NCBI RefSeq assembly: GCF_020723905.1
Contig: NZ_DYHZ01000005.1
Location: forward strand, 62,001-126,000
Origin: Anaerolinea thermophila
GTDB lineage: Bacteria > Chloroflexota > Anaerolineae > Anaerolineales > Anaerolineaceae
DNA length: 64,000 nt
Direction: 5' to 3'
Shown piece after piece: positions 17,595-26,058 of the stretch; position 1 is the first letter of the stretch; the number at the start of each line of letters is the position of its first letter. Both the position numbers and the translations under genes were made by a program. The notes under the pieces are model-generated. The model worked only from the letters and a program-made list of their open reading frames with translations. It made no database searches and was not told the DNA's origin.

Positions 17595-18248
17595 ATGGCA
17601 AATGAAGATCTGCAAATTCCCGGTTATGAAATCCCCCCCGAAATGCAGGGACAGGTCGCGGTAACAACCCTGGACCGTATTTACAACTGGGGGAGAAAAA
17701 ATTCTCTCTGGCCCATGATGTTTGGTCTGGCTTGTTGTGCCATTGAAATGATCGCCACTGCCGCATCACGTTTTGATTTCGCTCGTTTTGGGATGGAAGT
17801 TATGCGCCCCAGTCCCCGTCAGGCGGATGTGATGATTGTCTCAGGCACGGTGACGAAAAAAATGGTGCCCCAAATTGTGCGTCTGTATAATCAGATGCCT
17901 GAGCCGAAGTATGTGGTGGCAATGGGAGCATGTGCTTCCGGAGGCGGTCCGTTTAAAGAAGGGTACAACGTGGTCTCCGGAATTGACAAGTTCATCCCCG
18001 TAGATGTGTACATCCCGGGATGTCCGCCTACCCCGCAGGCGCTTATCAATGGATTAATGATGTTGCAGAAGAAGGTCGAACGGGAATCGTTACGCACTGC
18101 GCGCTGGTATTCTCGTGAACCTGCACCAGCAATTCCTGTGCCGGTTTTAGGACCCGACCTCATGGATCCGCGTCGTTACGATGAAATCCGGGCTTATACC
18201 CTGAGCAAACGAAACCAGCAAACGACTGAAGAGCAGACGGAGGCGTAA
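17595..18248 (+). CDS. nuoB: NADH-quinone oxidoreductase subunit B
   Basis: This 217-residue protein holds cluster N2, the last Fe-S cluster before quinone in complex I. Its ligands are visible as the tandem C47-C48 (GLACCAIEM), C113 (GACASGG) and C143 ([10 protein letters not shown]). It belongs to the peripheral arm on the cytoplasmic side of the membrane. The C-terminal extension after residue 170 is longer than the core family. It is the first gene after the promoter at 17534 and ends 2 nt before nuoCD. Confidence 0.96.
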   Translation: MANEDLQIPGYEIPPEMQGQVAVTTLDRIYNWGRKNSLWPMMFGLACCAIEMIATAASRFDFARFGMEVMRPSPRQADVMIVSGTVTKKMVPQIVRLYNQMPEPKYVVAMGACASGGGPFKEGYNVVSGIDKFIPVDVYIPGCPPTPQALINGLMMLQKKVERESLRTARWYSREPAPAIPVPVLGPDLMDPRRYDEIRAYTLSKRNQQTTEEQTEA

Positions 18249-18250
18249 TC

Positions 18251-19996
18251 ATGGCTGAGTCTCCCGTTGTAGGAACCCAACTCAATTTGTTGGATCATTT
18301 TCCGGAATGGCTGAAAAAAGATGAGCGTCCGGGTTTTGAGGGCTACATTGTACCTGCTGAGCATCTCCTGGAATTTGCCCATGCCCTCCGGGACCGTTTT
18401 GGCTATGATTTGCTTTCCAGCGTCACCGGGGTAGATTACCTCCCTGAAGGAAAGATGGAGGTGGTTTACCACGCTTTGCAAACTACCGGCGGACCGGTCC
18501 TGAACTTCAAAGTACAGGTGGATCGCCAGAATCCTGTGGTGCCCTCTGTGGTATCCATCTGGCCCGGTGCAGATTTTCAAGAGCGAGAAGCTTGGGATTT
18601 GCTGGGTATCCGTTTTGAAGGGCATCCGGATCTGAGGCGCATTCTCATGTGGGAAGGGTTTGCCGGGCATCCGCTTCGGAAGGACTGGAAAGAGCCGTAT
18701 TTTGAAGAAGAAGCAAAGCCCTATAAGAGCCGCTGGCCAGAGGGTCATGTTCAACGGGCAGAAGACCGTCATCCATTACACGATAACGTAGATTATCCTG
18801 CGGGGTTTGATCCAGATTCGTGGTCTCCAGAAACGGCTGATGATGTCCTCTATAAAACTTATCAATCCATAATGGAAGGGTCAGATTCCGAACTTCATAC
18901 CGACCGAATGATTGTGAACCTTGGCCCTCAGCACCCTTCCACTCATGGCGTTTTTCGTATGGTGGTTGTGCTGGATGGCGAAACCGTTGTGGATGTAAAA
19001 CCAGTCTTCGGGTATCTTCATCGCAACCATGAAAAAATTGGTGAGCGCTGTACGTGGTTGCAAATCATGCCGTTTACCGATCGCCTGGATTATATTTCGT
19101 CCATGAGCAACAACTTTGGATACGCTCTGGCGGTGGAACGGTTGATGGGAATTAAGCCCCCCGAACGGGCGGAATATATCCGCGTGATGATGGCTGAACT
19201 GACCAGAATTGTGAGCCATCTGATTTCGATTGGATTCCTTCTAAACGATTTAGGGGCTTATTTTACTCCGTCGTTATATGCGCTCGAGGAACGTGAACTG
19301 ATTCTGGATATCTTTGAAGCCGTATCGGGTTCCCGCATGATGTGCAATTACTTCCGGTTCGGCGGGGTGGCGCGTGACCTCCCTGAGGGAGTGTTGGATA
19401 AAGTTAAAGAGCTGGTCTTTGAACGCCTGCCGCGGAAGATTGATGAATTTGACCGTTACCTGACGCGCAATGAAATTGTCAGAGTTCGCACGGAAGGCGT
19501 TGGAGTTTTGACGGCGGAACAGGCTATTGCGCTTTCGGCAACCGGACCCATTCTGAGAGCCTCTGGCGTTCCATATGATATTCGTCGCGCTGACCCGTAT
19601 AGCATTTATGACCGTTTTGATTTTGATGTGGTGGTCCGTTACCATGGCGATGTTTACGACCGCTATCTCGTACGTCTGGAAGAAATTCGCCAGAGTATCC
19701 GTATTCTCCAACAGGTGGTGAGGGATATTCCCGAAGGACCGGTTCAGACAGGCAAACCGCAATGGCAGGTTCGAGTTCCTGCTGGCGAATCCTATGGCAG
19801 AGTGGAAGGCCCAAAGGGTGAACTGGGGTATTACATCGTTTCTAACGGAAAACCCAATCCATGGCGATACCATGTCCGGGCGCCTTCATTTGTCAACCTT
19901 ACCAGTCTGGCACAAATGGCGCGCGGTGGTAAAGTTGCCGATATTGTGGTTATTTTAGGTTCGATTGATATTGTGCTGGGCGAAGTGGATCGCTAG
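18251..19996 (+). CDS. nuoCD: NADH-quinone oxidoreductase subunit C/D fusion
   Basis: This 581-residue protein joins NuoC (about residues 25-150) to NuoD (about 216-581) through a linker of about 65 residues. The NuoC part has SVTGVDYL and [22 protein letters not shown]. The NuoD part starts with [11 protein letters not shown] at 223-233 and [12 protein letters not shown], the quinone-site region. The Cys pairs that hold nickel in [NiFe] hydrogenases are absent, so it is a complex I subunit rather than a hydrogenase large subunit. Fused NuoCD is known from several lineages. The gene lies between nuoB and nuoI, and subunits A, H and J-N are not in this window. Confidence 0.96.
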   Translation: MAESPVVGTQLNLLDHFPEWLKKDERPGFEGYIVPAEHLLEFAHALRDRFGYDLLSSVTGVDYLPEGKMEVVYHALQTTGGPVLNFKVQVDRQNPVVPSVVSIWPGADFQEREAWDLLGIRFEGHPDLRRILMWEGFAGHPLRKDWKEPYFEEEAKPYKSRWPEGHVQRAEDRHPLHDNVDYPAGFDPDSWSPETADDVLYKTYQSIMEGSDSELHTDRMIVNLGPQHPSTHGVFRMVVVLDGETVVDVKPVFGYLHRNHEKIGERCTWLQIMPFTDRLDYISSMSNNFGYALAVERLMGIKPPERAEYIRVMMAELTRIVSHLISIGFLLNDLGAYFTPSLYALEERELILDIFEAVSGSRMMCNYFRFGGVARDLPEGVLDKVKELVFERLPRKIDEFDRYLTRNEIVRVRTEGVGVLTAEQAIALSATGPILRASGVPYDIRRADPYSIYDRFDFDVVVRYHGDVYDRYLVRLEEIRQSIRILQQVVRDIPEGPVQTGKPQWQVRVPAGESYGRVEGPKGELGYYIVSNGKPNPWRYHVRAPSFVNLTSLAQMARGGKVADIVVILGSIDIVLGEVDR

Positions 19997-20006
19997 GAGG
20001 ATTTTC

Positions 20007-20618
20007 ATGAACGGACTGGGCATCGTTCGAGGTCTCTGGGTGACCTTTAAACATTTCATCCTTACCTACATTGAGGACATTCGTACAGGCAAACGGCGAT
20101 ATTATTCTCCAGAAGGGATCCTGGCTCGTACAAAGGGGGATGTCCAGGGAGCCTTTACCATTCAGTATCCCGAAGAAAAATATCCTGTTCCAGAGGAATT
20201 TCGCTATATCCCCTTCCTGGTTTATGAGGAAGGGGAAAATGGGCAAAAGAATTATCGCTGTACTTCCTGTGGAATTTGTGCAAAAGTTTGCCCTCCTCAG
20301 TGTATCTGGATTGTGCGCACCAATGATCTCAACACGGGAAAGCCCATTCCCGCACCGGCTGAATTTTACATTGATGTAGATATCTGCATGAATTGCGGCT
20401 TGTGCGCAGAATATTGTCCCTTTGATGCCATCAAAATGGATCATGATTATGAGATTGCCTCATACAATCGCTTTACCGACCATATCTTCAACAAAGAAAG
20501 ATTGGGAAAACCGCTGAGTTACTACGCACAGATTCGACCGCAGAACTTTGCCCGCGAAGAAGCCGCCCGAAAAGCAGAAATGGAAGCAAAGGCTGCCCGA
20601 AAAGCCGCAACTGCGTGA
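20007..20618 (+). CDS. nuoI: NADH-quinone oxidoreductase subunit I
   Basis: This 203-residue protein carries two [4Fe-4S] motifs: C85-x2-C88-x2-C91-x3-C95 and C127-x2-C130-x2-C133-x3-C137. An amphipathic N-terminal region (WVTFKHFILTYIEDI) fits docking to the membrane arm. The start at 20007 is chosen because TAGGAGG lies 6 nt upstream, while the in-frame ATG at 19965 is inside nuoCD. The C-terminus ends in an Ala/Lys/Glu-rich helix. It passes electrons from upstream clusters to N2 in NuoB. Confidence 0.95.
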   Translation: MNGLGIVRGLWVTFKHFILTYIEDIRTGKRRYYSPEGILARTKGDVQGAFTIQYPEEKYPVPEEFRYIPFLVYEEGENGQKNYRCTSCGICAKVCPPQCIWIVRTNDLNTGKPIPAPAEFYIDVDICMNCGLCAEYCPFDAIKMDHDYEIASYNRFTDHIFNKERLGKPLSYYAQIRPQNFAREEAARKAEMEAKAARKAATA

Positions 20619-20648
20619 TACAATTTCAGGAAAACAGGCAGGTGGTGG

Positions 20649-20993
20649 ATGTATAATCCAGATACAGATTTGCTTTTCCCCTTGAGGGTGGTTCCTCAAC
20701 TTCGCTCGTTAAGAGGAAGCGAGTGGGCAAAATTGATTGATGAAATTCAATCCGAAAAGGCAAGTCTGGCGGAACAGGCAGCATTTGTTTTATTAATGGT
20801 GAAATTGAGCGGCTGCGGTACATGTAATGCTGATTCTTTCAGGGCAATGCGAGGATGTACGGCTTGCTCACGTCAGGTTGTACGCAGATACCGGGGTAGC
20901 GATACAGAACTGGTTGAGCAGTACCGGTTTTTAGTGACTGAGGTTCAGCAATTTATAAGCGCTCAAGAATCTAACGGTATAGACTCTTTTTGA
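20649..20993 (+). CDS. Conserved Cys-rich protein, function unknown
   Basis: I do not recognise the family of this 114-residue protein. The central part has four cysteines in the order CGTCNADSFRAMRGCTAC (about residues 58-75), which could bind a metal or an Fe-S cluster. It is followed by a RRYRG-type basic stretch and a helical C-terminus. No signal peptide or membrane segment is seen. It lies 30 nt after nuoI and 25 nt before an Mrp-type Fe-S carrier gene, so a role linked to Fe-S proteins is a guess from position only. A weak CAGGTGG precedes the ATG. Confidence 0.6.
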   Translation: MYNPDTDLLFPLRVVPQLRSLRGSEWAKLIDEIQSEKASLAEQAAFVLLMVKLSGCGTCNADSFRAMRGCTACSRQVVRRYRGSDTELVEQYRFLVTEVQQFISAQESNGIDSF

Positions 20994-21018
20994 TGAAAAG
21001 ATTGTCTTATAGGAGAAC

Positions 21019-22101
21019 ATGATGAGCAGTGTTGTTACCAGAGAAGCGGTTTTACAGGCTCTCAGTCAGGTTCAGGAACCTGAATTACACAAAGATTTGG
21101 TCACTCTCGACATGATCAAGGATGTTGAGATTGATGGTGATAAGGTTCGTTTTCGCATTGTGCTGACTACACCGGCTTGTCCTCTGAAGAGCCGTATTGA
21201 AAATGAAGCACGGAACGCGGTTTTATCCATCCCCGGTGTCAGGGAGGTAGAAGTGGTGTTGGATGCCCGGGTTCCTTCTGATGGGCGAAATCGGGGGGTG
21301 CTCTCTCTACCCGTTCATAATGTTGTGGCTGTGGCGTCGGGCAAAGGTGGTGTGGGTAAAAGCACTGTTGCGGTCAACCTGGCAGTCAGTCTGGCACAAT
21401 CGGGTGCCCGGGTCGGGTTACTGGATGCCGATATTTATGGTCCCAACATTCCCACGATGATGGGGGTTCAGCGCTTGCCTCCCCAAAATGGTCAAAAGTT
21501 GATCCCTGCTGAAGCCTACGGAGTACAGATCATGTCCATTGGTTTCCTGGTGAAACCTGGACAGCCTTTAATCTGGCGTGGTCCCATGCTTCATTCAGCC
21601 ATTCGGCAATTCCTGGCAGATGTGGCGTGGAATGAACTGGATTATATGATTATTGATCTGCCTCCAGGAACAGGGGATGCGCAGTTGAGCCTTGCGCAGT
21701 CTGTCCCGTTGAGCGGCGGATTGATTGTTACCTTGCCCCAACGAGTTTCCCAGGAAGACGCCATGCGCGGTTTGCAAATGTTCCGCGAATTGAATGTCCC
21801 TGTACTGGGAGTGGTGGAAAATATGAGTTACCTGGAACTCCCCGATGGAACGAAGATGGACATCTTCGGTTCGGGTGGCGGAGAGGAATTGGCGCGTGCT
21901 GCCGAAGTTCCCTTCTTAGGGGCGATTCCTATGGATCCAACGGTGCGAGTTGGCGGAGACCAGGGGGTACCGGTAGTTATCTCTGCTCCGGATTCAGCAC
22001 CTGCACGTGCCTTGACTGCTATTGCTCAAAAAGTTGCCGCCAGTTTGAGCGTTGCCGCCTTATCTACGCCGGGAGCCATCTCAATTGATGTGATTGATTA
22101 A
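21019..22101 (+). CDS. mrp: Mrp/NBP35-type P-loop ATPase with MIP18 (DUF59) N-domain
   Basis: The 360-residue protein has an N-terminal DUF59/MIP18 domain (about residues 6-85, with TTPACPLK). The Mrp ATPase domain follows, with the deviant Walker [10 protein letters not shown] at 108-116. Mrp/ApbC proteins carry and transfer Fe-S clusters. The usual CxxC that holds the cluster between two monomers is replaced by [20 protein letters not shown], and the only Cys in the protein is in the DUF59 domain. The fold assignment is certain, while the cluster-carrier role is therefore less so. AGGAG lies before ATGATG, so the second ATG is an alternative start. Confidence 0.9.
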   Translation: MMSSVVTREAVLQALSQVQEPELHKDLVTLDMIKDVEIDGDKVRFRIVLTTPACPLKSRIENEARNAVLSIPGVREVEVVLDARVPSDGRNRGVLSLPVHNVVAVASGKGGVGKSTVAVNLAVSLAQSGARVGLLDADIYGPNIPTMMGVQRLPPQNGQKLIPAEAYGVQIMSIGFLVKPGQPLIWRGPMLHSAIRQFLADVAWNELDYMIIDLPPGTGDAQLSLAQSVPLSGGLIVTLPQRVSQEDAMRGLQMFRELNVPVLGVVENMSYLELPDGTKMDIFGSGGGEELARAAEVPFLGAIPMDPTVRVGGDQGVPVVISAPDSAPARALTAIAQKVAASLSVAALSTPGAISIDVID

Positions 22102-22103
22102 TC

Positions 22104-23162
22104 ATGAACGGCATGCTTCCTGTTCTGGTCGGTGTACGTTTCTCGAAAGTCGGGAAAATCTATCATTTTGACGCCACGTTAGTTCCAGATGTGGAAGTGG
22201 GGGATTCTGTTGTCGTTGAAACTGCAAGAGGACTTCAGATTGGTACCGTTGCGCAAATTTTCCCAACCCCCGAGGAAATACCTGAAGGTCTTAAGAGGGT
22301 AGAACGCAAGGCCACCCCCCAGGATTTACTTATTCGTCAGGAATGGCAGGCAAAGGAAGCCGAAGTCGTCTCGGTGTGCAAGGCGAGAGCGCGCGAACTG
22401 GGGCTTTCGGGTGTCAAAATTGTTGCGGCAGAATACAGTTTTGATGGCACCAAACTGGCTATTCTCTTCAGTACAGAAACGGATGAGCGAGTGGATTTAA
22501 AGTCCCTTCGGCAGGATATGCAAAAGCAATATGCTCCCGCTCAGGTAGAATTGCGTCAAATCGGTCCCCGTGATGTTGCCAAGTTGCTGGGAGGTATGGG
22601 CGCCTGTGGTTTGGAATCCCGGTGCTGTTCCCAATTCCTGTGTGAGTTCAGTTCCATTTCGATTCGAATGGCAAAGGAACAGGGGATTTCTCTGACCCCC
22701 TCAGAAATTACCGGGATGTGCGGAAGGCTTCGGTGTTGTCTCATCTATGAATTTCAGCAGTATGCTGAGGCACGCGCTCGACTTCCAAAGCGTAACAAGC
22801 GGGTGGTTACCCCGGATGGAGAGGGTAAGGTTGTGGATGTAGTCCCATTGAAGGGAGCGGTCATTGTGGAACTGCCGGATGGCGTCAAGAGGGAATATCC
22901 GGGAGAGAAAATCTCGCTGGTTGGTGAACCTCTGCCACAGAGCGCTACCCCGGTGACCATTTCAGCAGAAGAACCTGAACCCGCTGACCTGGTAGAGGAA
23001 GAATCGGGCGGGGAGTGGGAAGAAGGAGAAGGGCTTGTGGACGAGGAGCAGGAATTAGAAACTCTTCCACAAGAGTCACCTGAACAAACACAGAGGGATC
23101 AAGCCCGAACGCGACGTGGTGGCAGGTTTCGGAGGAAGCCGAAAAAGAAACCCAGGCAGTAA
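22104..23162 (+). CDS. PSP1 domain protein (RicT/YaaT-like)
   Basis: This 352-residue protein has the PSP1 C-terminal domain with its conserved Cys set: C168, C174, C175, C180, C206, C211 and C212. They lie within CGLESRCC...FLCEF and ITGMCGRLRCCLIYE. In Bacillus the homologue RicT/YaaT is part of the Fe-S-containing Y-complex that governs RNA processing and differentiation. The last 80 residues are a low-complexity acidic stretch ending in a very basic RRGGRFRRKPKKKPR tail, which may contact RNA or the ribosome (inference). It starts 2 nt after mrp. Confidence 0.88.
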   Translation: MNGMLPVLVGVRFSKVGKIYHFDATLVPDVEVGDSVVVETARGLQIGTVAQIFPTPEEIPEGLKRVERKATPQDLLIRQEWQAKEAEVVSVCKARARELGLSGVKIVAAEYSFDGTKLAILFSTETDERVDLKSLRQDMQKQYAPAQVELRQIGPRDVAKLLGGMGACGLESRCCSQFLCEFSSISIRMAKEQGISLTPSEITGMCGRLRCCLIYEFQQYAEARARLPKRNKRVVTPDGEGKVVDVVPLKGAVIVELPDGVKREYPGEKISLVGEPLPQSATPVTISAEEPEPADLVEEESGGEWEEGEGLVDEEQELETLPQESPEQTQRDQARTRRGGRFRRKPKKKPRQ

Positions 23163-23183
23163 TTCTCAACCTGAAGGAGGATC

Positions 23184-24362
23184 ATGGAAGCCTTACGACA
23201 AGACGCACAGCGTTTAGCCCCGGAACTCGTGGCAGTCCGCCGGGATCTTCACCGTCATCCTGAATTAGGGTTTCAGGAAGTTCGTACTGCCGGGGTGGTT
23301 GCCAAAACGCTTACCGGGCTGGGATTGGAAGTCACGACCGGGGTTGCCAAAACCGGGGTGGTAGCCTTGCTGGAAACTGGCAAACCAGGTCCTACGATTC
23401 TGGTTCGTTTTGATATGGATGCCCTCCCCATTCAGGAACAGAATACTGTTGATTATGCTTCCCAGACTCCCGGGGTCATGCATGCCTGCGGTCACGATGC
23501 TCATGTGGCAATTGGACTGGGGGTCGCCAGACTTCTGTCTGCTCATCGGGAAGAACTTCGCGGGCGGGTGAAATTCATGTTCCAGCCCGCCGAAGAAGGT
23601 TTGGGCGGCGCAGAGAAGATGATTCAGGAAGGGGTTCTGGAGAATCCACGTCCCGATTACGCATTGTCCATGCACGTATGGAACGAAAAACCGGTTGGGT
23701 GGGTAGGTATCAAATCGGGTGCGCTTATGGCAGGTGCGGATAGTTTCCGCATTTTGATTGAAGGCAAGGGAGGACACGGCGCTATTCCTCATCAGACTGC
23801 CGATCCGGTATATGCAATGGCGCAAATCATCACGGCTTTGCAGTCCATTGTGTCCCGCAATGTTTCTCCTCTGGAAACCGCGGTTATCTCAGTGGGCAGT
23901 GTCAGAGCCGGGGAGGCTCATAATATTATTCCGCAAACGGCTGAAATTTTAGGCACGGTTCGCACCTACTCAGACGAGGTGCGTGAATTGGTATTAAACC
24001 GTTTATGCACGATTGCAGAGGGTGTGGCGCAATCTTTGGGGTGTCGAGCGACGGTAAAAATCAACGATGTAACTCCGGCTGTTATCAATGACAAAAAAGT
24101 AGCCCAGATCGTTCAAAGTGCTGCTGCGAAAGTGTTGCCTGAAATGACGAATGATACTTCCTGTCAGACTATGGCATCGGAAGACATGGCATACGTGTTA
24201 CGGGAAATTCCCGGTTGTTATTTCTTTGTCGGATCTGCTAATCCTGAAAAAGGACTTTCTTTTGCTCATCACCATCCACGGTTTGATATTGACGAAGAAG
24301 TCCTCTGGCGCTCTGTGGCAATCATGTCTGCGGCAGTGATGGAACTGGTATGGAGCGAATAA
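23184..24362 (+). CDS. M20 family amidohydrolase
   Basis: This 392-residue cytoplasmic metallo-hydrolase is of the M20D (hippurate/IAA-amino-acid hydrolase-like) type. Landmarks are the metal-binding HACGHDAHVAIGLG near residues 100-113, PAEEGLGGAEKMI near 138-150, and SMHVWNEKPVG near 168-178. A dimerisation domain with GKGGHGAIPHQTADP is inserted, and the FAHHHPRFDIDE C-terminal motif is present. The likely reaction is hydrolysis of N-acyl amino acids or small peptides, with no specific substrate readable. A good AAGGAGG precedes the ATG. Confidence 0.92.
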   Translation: MEALRQDAQRLAPELVAVRRDLHRHPELGFQEVRTAGVVAKTLTGLGLEVTTGVAKTGVVALLETGKPGPTILVRFDMDALPIQEQNTVDYASQTPGVMHACGHDAHVAIGLGVARLLSAHREELRGRVKFMFQPAEEGLGGAEKMIQEGVLENPRPDYALSMHVWNEKPVGWVGIKSGALMAGADSFRILIEGKGGHGAIPHQTADPVYAMAQIITALQSIVSRNVSPLETAVISVGSVRAGEAHNIIPQTAEILGTVRTYSDEVRELVLNRLCTIAEGVAQSLGCRATVKINDVTPAVINDKKVAQIVQSAAAKVLPEMTNDTSCQTMASEDMAYVLREIPGCYFFVGSANPEKGLSFAHHHPRFDIDEEVLWRSVAIMSAAVMELVWSE

Positions 24363-25231
24363 ACTTTTCTCTAGACCATGTTCTTTCTCAATTACTTCGC
24401 CCGCCCCGGCGAGTGGTATCTCTGGTTCCCTCATATACCGAAAGTTTGTTTGAATTAGGATTTGGTTCTTCGGTGGTGGGGATTACAGATTATTGTGTTC
24501 ATCCATCTGAACATTTGAAGAATATTCCTCGCGTAGGGGGTCCAAAAAACGCCCGCATTGAGGCGATTCTTTCGCTAGAGCCGGACCTTCTCCTGGCTAA
24601 TCCTGAAGAAAACAGCGCCGATGTGGTCTTGGCTTTATCGGGAAAGGGTATTCCCGTGTGGGTGAGTTTTCCCCAGACAGTCCAGGAGGCTATCCAGTTT
24701 CTATGGGGGCTGGTGGATTTGTACCGGGATAAACAGGCAGGGTTGAAGGTGCGTATCCTTGAGCAAAGTTGGGAGTTTGCGCGTCAGGTTGCTGATACTC
24801 TTCCGCGATTCCGGTATTTTTGCCCGATCTGGGAAGAACAAATCGGTGAAGAAACCCGGTGGATGACCTTCAATAATCATACCTACTCAGCGGATTTGCT
24901 CGCTTTATTTGGCGGGGAAAACCTGTTTGGTTCCAAAGAAAAAGAAATTCCGGCAGAGAACAAGCGTGTTCACGATCTTCGCTACCCGAACGTCACTCTG
25001 GCAGAGGTAATTGCGGGTCAGCCCGAAGTTATTCTTCTTCCCGATGAGCCTTTTGCATTTGATTCAGGTTCGGTTGATCGGTTTTTTAAAGTATTTCAGG
25101 ACACCCCGGCTGGGAAGAACCGCCACATTTACCTCATCCCCGGGAATTTGATTTTCTGGTATGGAGTGCGTTTAGGGAAAGCCCTAACCGAACTACCCGA
25201 CCTATTATCCCCTCTCTACCAGCAAAGTTAA
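24350..25231 (+). CDS. BtuF-like periplasmic-binding-fold protein without signal peptide
   Basis: The 293-residue protein has the helical-backbone metal-receptor fold. It shows RVVSLVPSYTESLFELG at about residues 20-36, VGITDYCVHP, VGGPKNARIEAILSLEPDLLLA, and a C-terminal lobe with EVILLPDEP. Such proteins normally bind cobalamin or siderophores for ABC importers, but this one has no signal peptide or lipobox and no permease or ATPase gene nearby. It is probably a cytoplasmic member of the family whose ligand is unknown. It overlaps the M20 gene by 13 nt. Confidence 0.8.
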   Translation: MERINFSLDHVLSQLLRPPRRVVSLVPSYTESLFELGFGSSVVGITDYCVHPSEHLKNIPRVGGPKNARIEAILSLEPDLLLANPEENSADVVLALSGKGIPVWVSFPQTVQEAIQFLWGLVDLYRDKQAGLKVRILEQSWEFARQVADTLPRFRYFCPIWEEQIGEETRWMTFNNHTYSADLLALFGGENLFGSKEKEIPAENKRVHDLRYPNVTLAEVIAGQPEVILLPDEPFAFDSGSVDRFFKVFQDTPAGKNRHIYLIPGNLIFWYGVRLGKALTELPDLLSPLYQQS

Positions 25232-25267
25232 TAATCTGGTTGCATAAAGGTTTGATCTCAGAACCAG

Positions 25268-25296
25268 TTGACTGAGAGATCCTCTTATGGTATGAT
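25268..25296 (+). promoter_or_regulatory. Promoter of the GntR/FCD regulator and korAB
   Basis: TTGACT (25268-25273) and TATGAT (25291-25296) are separated by exactly 17 nt. The operator palindrome begins at the base after the -10, so a bound repressor would sit on the transcription start. Confidence 0.75.
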
Positions 25297-25318
25297 TTAA
25301 TCAGATTAATCTGATTAA
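25297..25318. promoter_or_regulatory. 22-bp perfect palindrome: FCD regulator operator
   Basis: Each half-site reads TTAATCAGATT and is the exact reverse complement of the other half, with no spacer. It covers the predicted start of transcription at about 25303. Size and symmetry are typical of GntR/FCD operators, and the regulator gene begins 14 nt downstream. Autoregulation is therefore inferred. Confidence 0.75.
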
Positions 25319-25331
25319 TTAGAGCAATTCC

Positions 25332-26033
25332 ATGATTTTGCCAGAGCGCCAAAACTTAACCTTTCTCAGTCCCTTTTTAAAGTATCTTGCCACAATACAA
25401 AAAGAGGGGGATTCTCTGCCCCCTTTGACCGTGATTAGCGAACAACTGGGAATCAGTCTGGCTTCCCTTCGAGAACAACTCGAGGTGGCAAGGGCATTGG
25501 GACTGGTTGAAGTGCGTCCCAGAGTGGGTATACGTATTCTCCCTTATTCCTTAAAACCTGCTTTGCTTCAGAGCGCCGGCTTTGCCATTCAAATGGATGA
25601 AGCGTACTTTTCCCAGTTTTCGGACTTGAGGAAGCAGGTGGAAACGGGTTTCTGGTATCAGGGCGTTAGAAGTATGAGTCCCGCAGATCGCCAGTTGCTG
25701 TTAACACTGGTGGAAAGAGCCGAAGAAAAATTAAACGGTACTTCTCCACAGATTCCTCATGAAGAGCATCGTGAACTGCATTTGAGCATGTACCGTAAAC
25801 TGAATAACCCGTTTGTAATGGGGGTTTTGGAAGCCTACTGGGATCTGTACGAGGCGGTCGGTCTGGCTTATTACACCGATATGACGTATTTATGCAGGGT
25901 TTGGAATTATCATCGCCGCATGGTTGAAGCCATTCTCAATGATGATCTCGATCTGGGATTCCAATTATTGATTGAACATGCAGGGCTGTTGACCGAACGT
26001 CAGCGACCTGATGTTGTACCTCGATTTGAGTGA
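25332..26033 (+). CDS. GntR-family regulator, FadR/FCD subgroup
   Basis: The 233-residue protein has an N-terminal winged helix (about residues 10-75, with LTVISEQLGISLASLREQLEVARALGLVEVRPRVG). An all-helical FCD ligand-binding domain follows (about 90-225), whose EEHRELHLSMYRKLNNP and ...EHAGLL histidines probably bind a metal and a small carboxylate. The ligand is not readable, but since korA-korB follow 25 nt downstream, a 2-oxoacid or related carboxylate is a plausible effector. The promoter contains a perfect palindrome that this protein most likely binds. Confidence 0.88.
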   Translation: MILPERQNLTFLSPFLKYLATIQKEGDSLPPLTVISEQLGISLASLREQLEVARALGLVEVRPRVGIRILPYSLKPALLQSAGFAIQMDEAYFSQFSDLRKQVETGFWYQGVRSMSPADRQLLLTLVERAEEKLNGTSPQIPHEEHRELHLSMYRKLNNPFVMGVLEAYWDLYEAVGLAYYTDMTYLCRVWNYHRRMVEAILNDDLDLGFQLLIEHAGLLTERQRPDVVPRFE

Positions 26034-26058
26034 TCAATTGATCCAAAAAGGAGTTTTT

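Noticed and set aside
17595-19996. nuoB-nuoCD as a [NiFe] hydrogenase or Ech-type pair
   Set aside because: The NuoD part has the complex [12 protein letters not shown] start and lacks both nickel-binding CxxC motifs, so it is not a hydrogenase large subunit.
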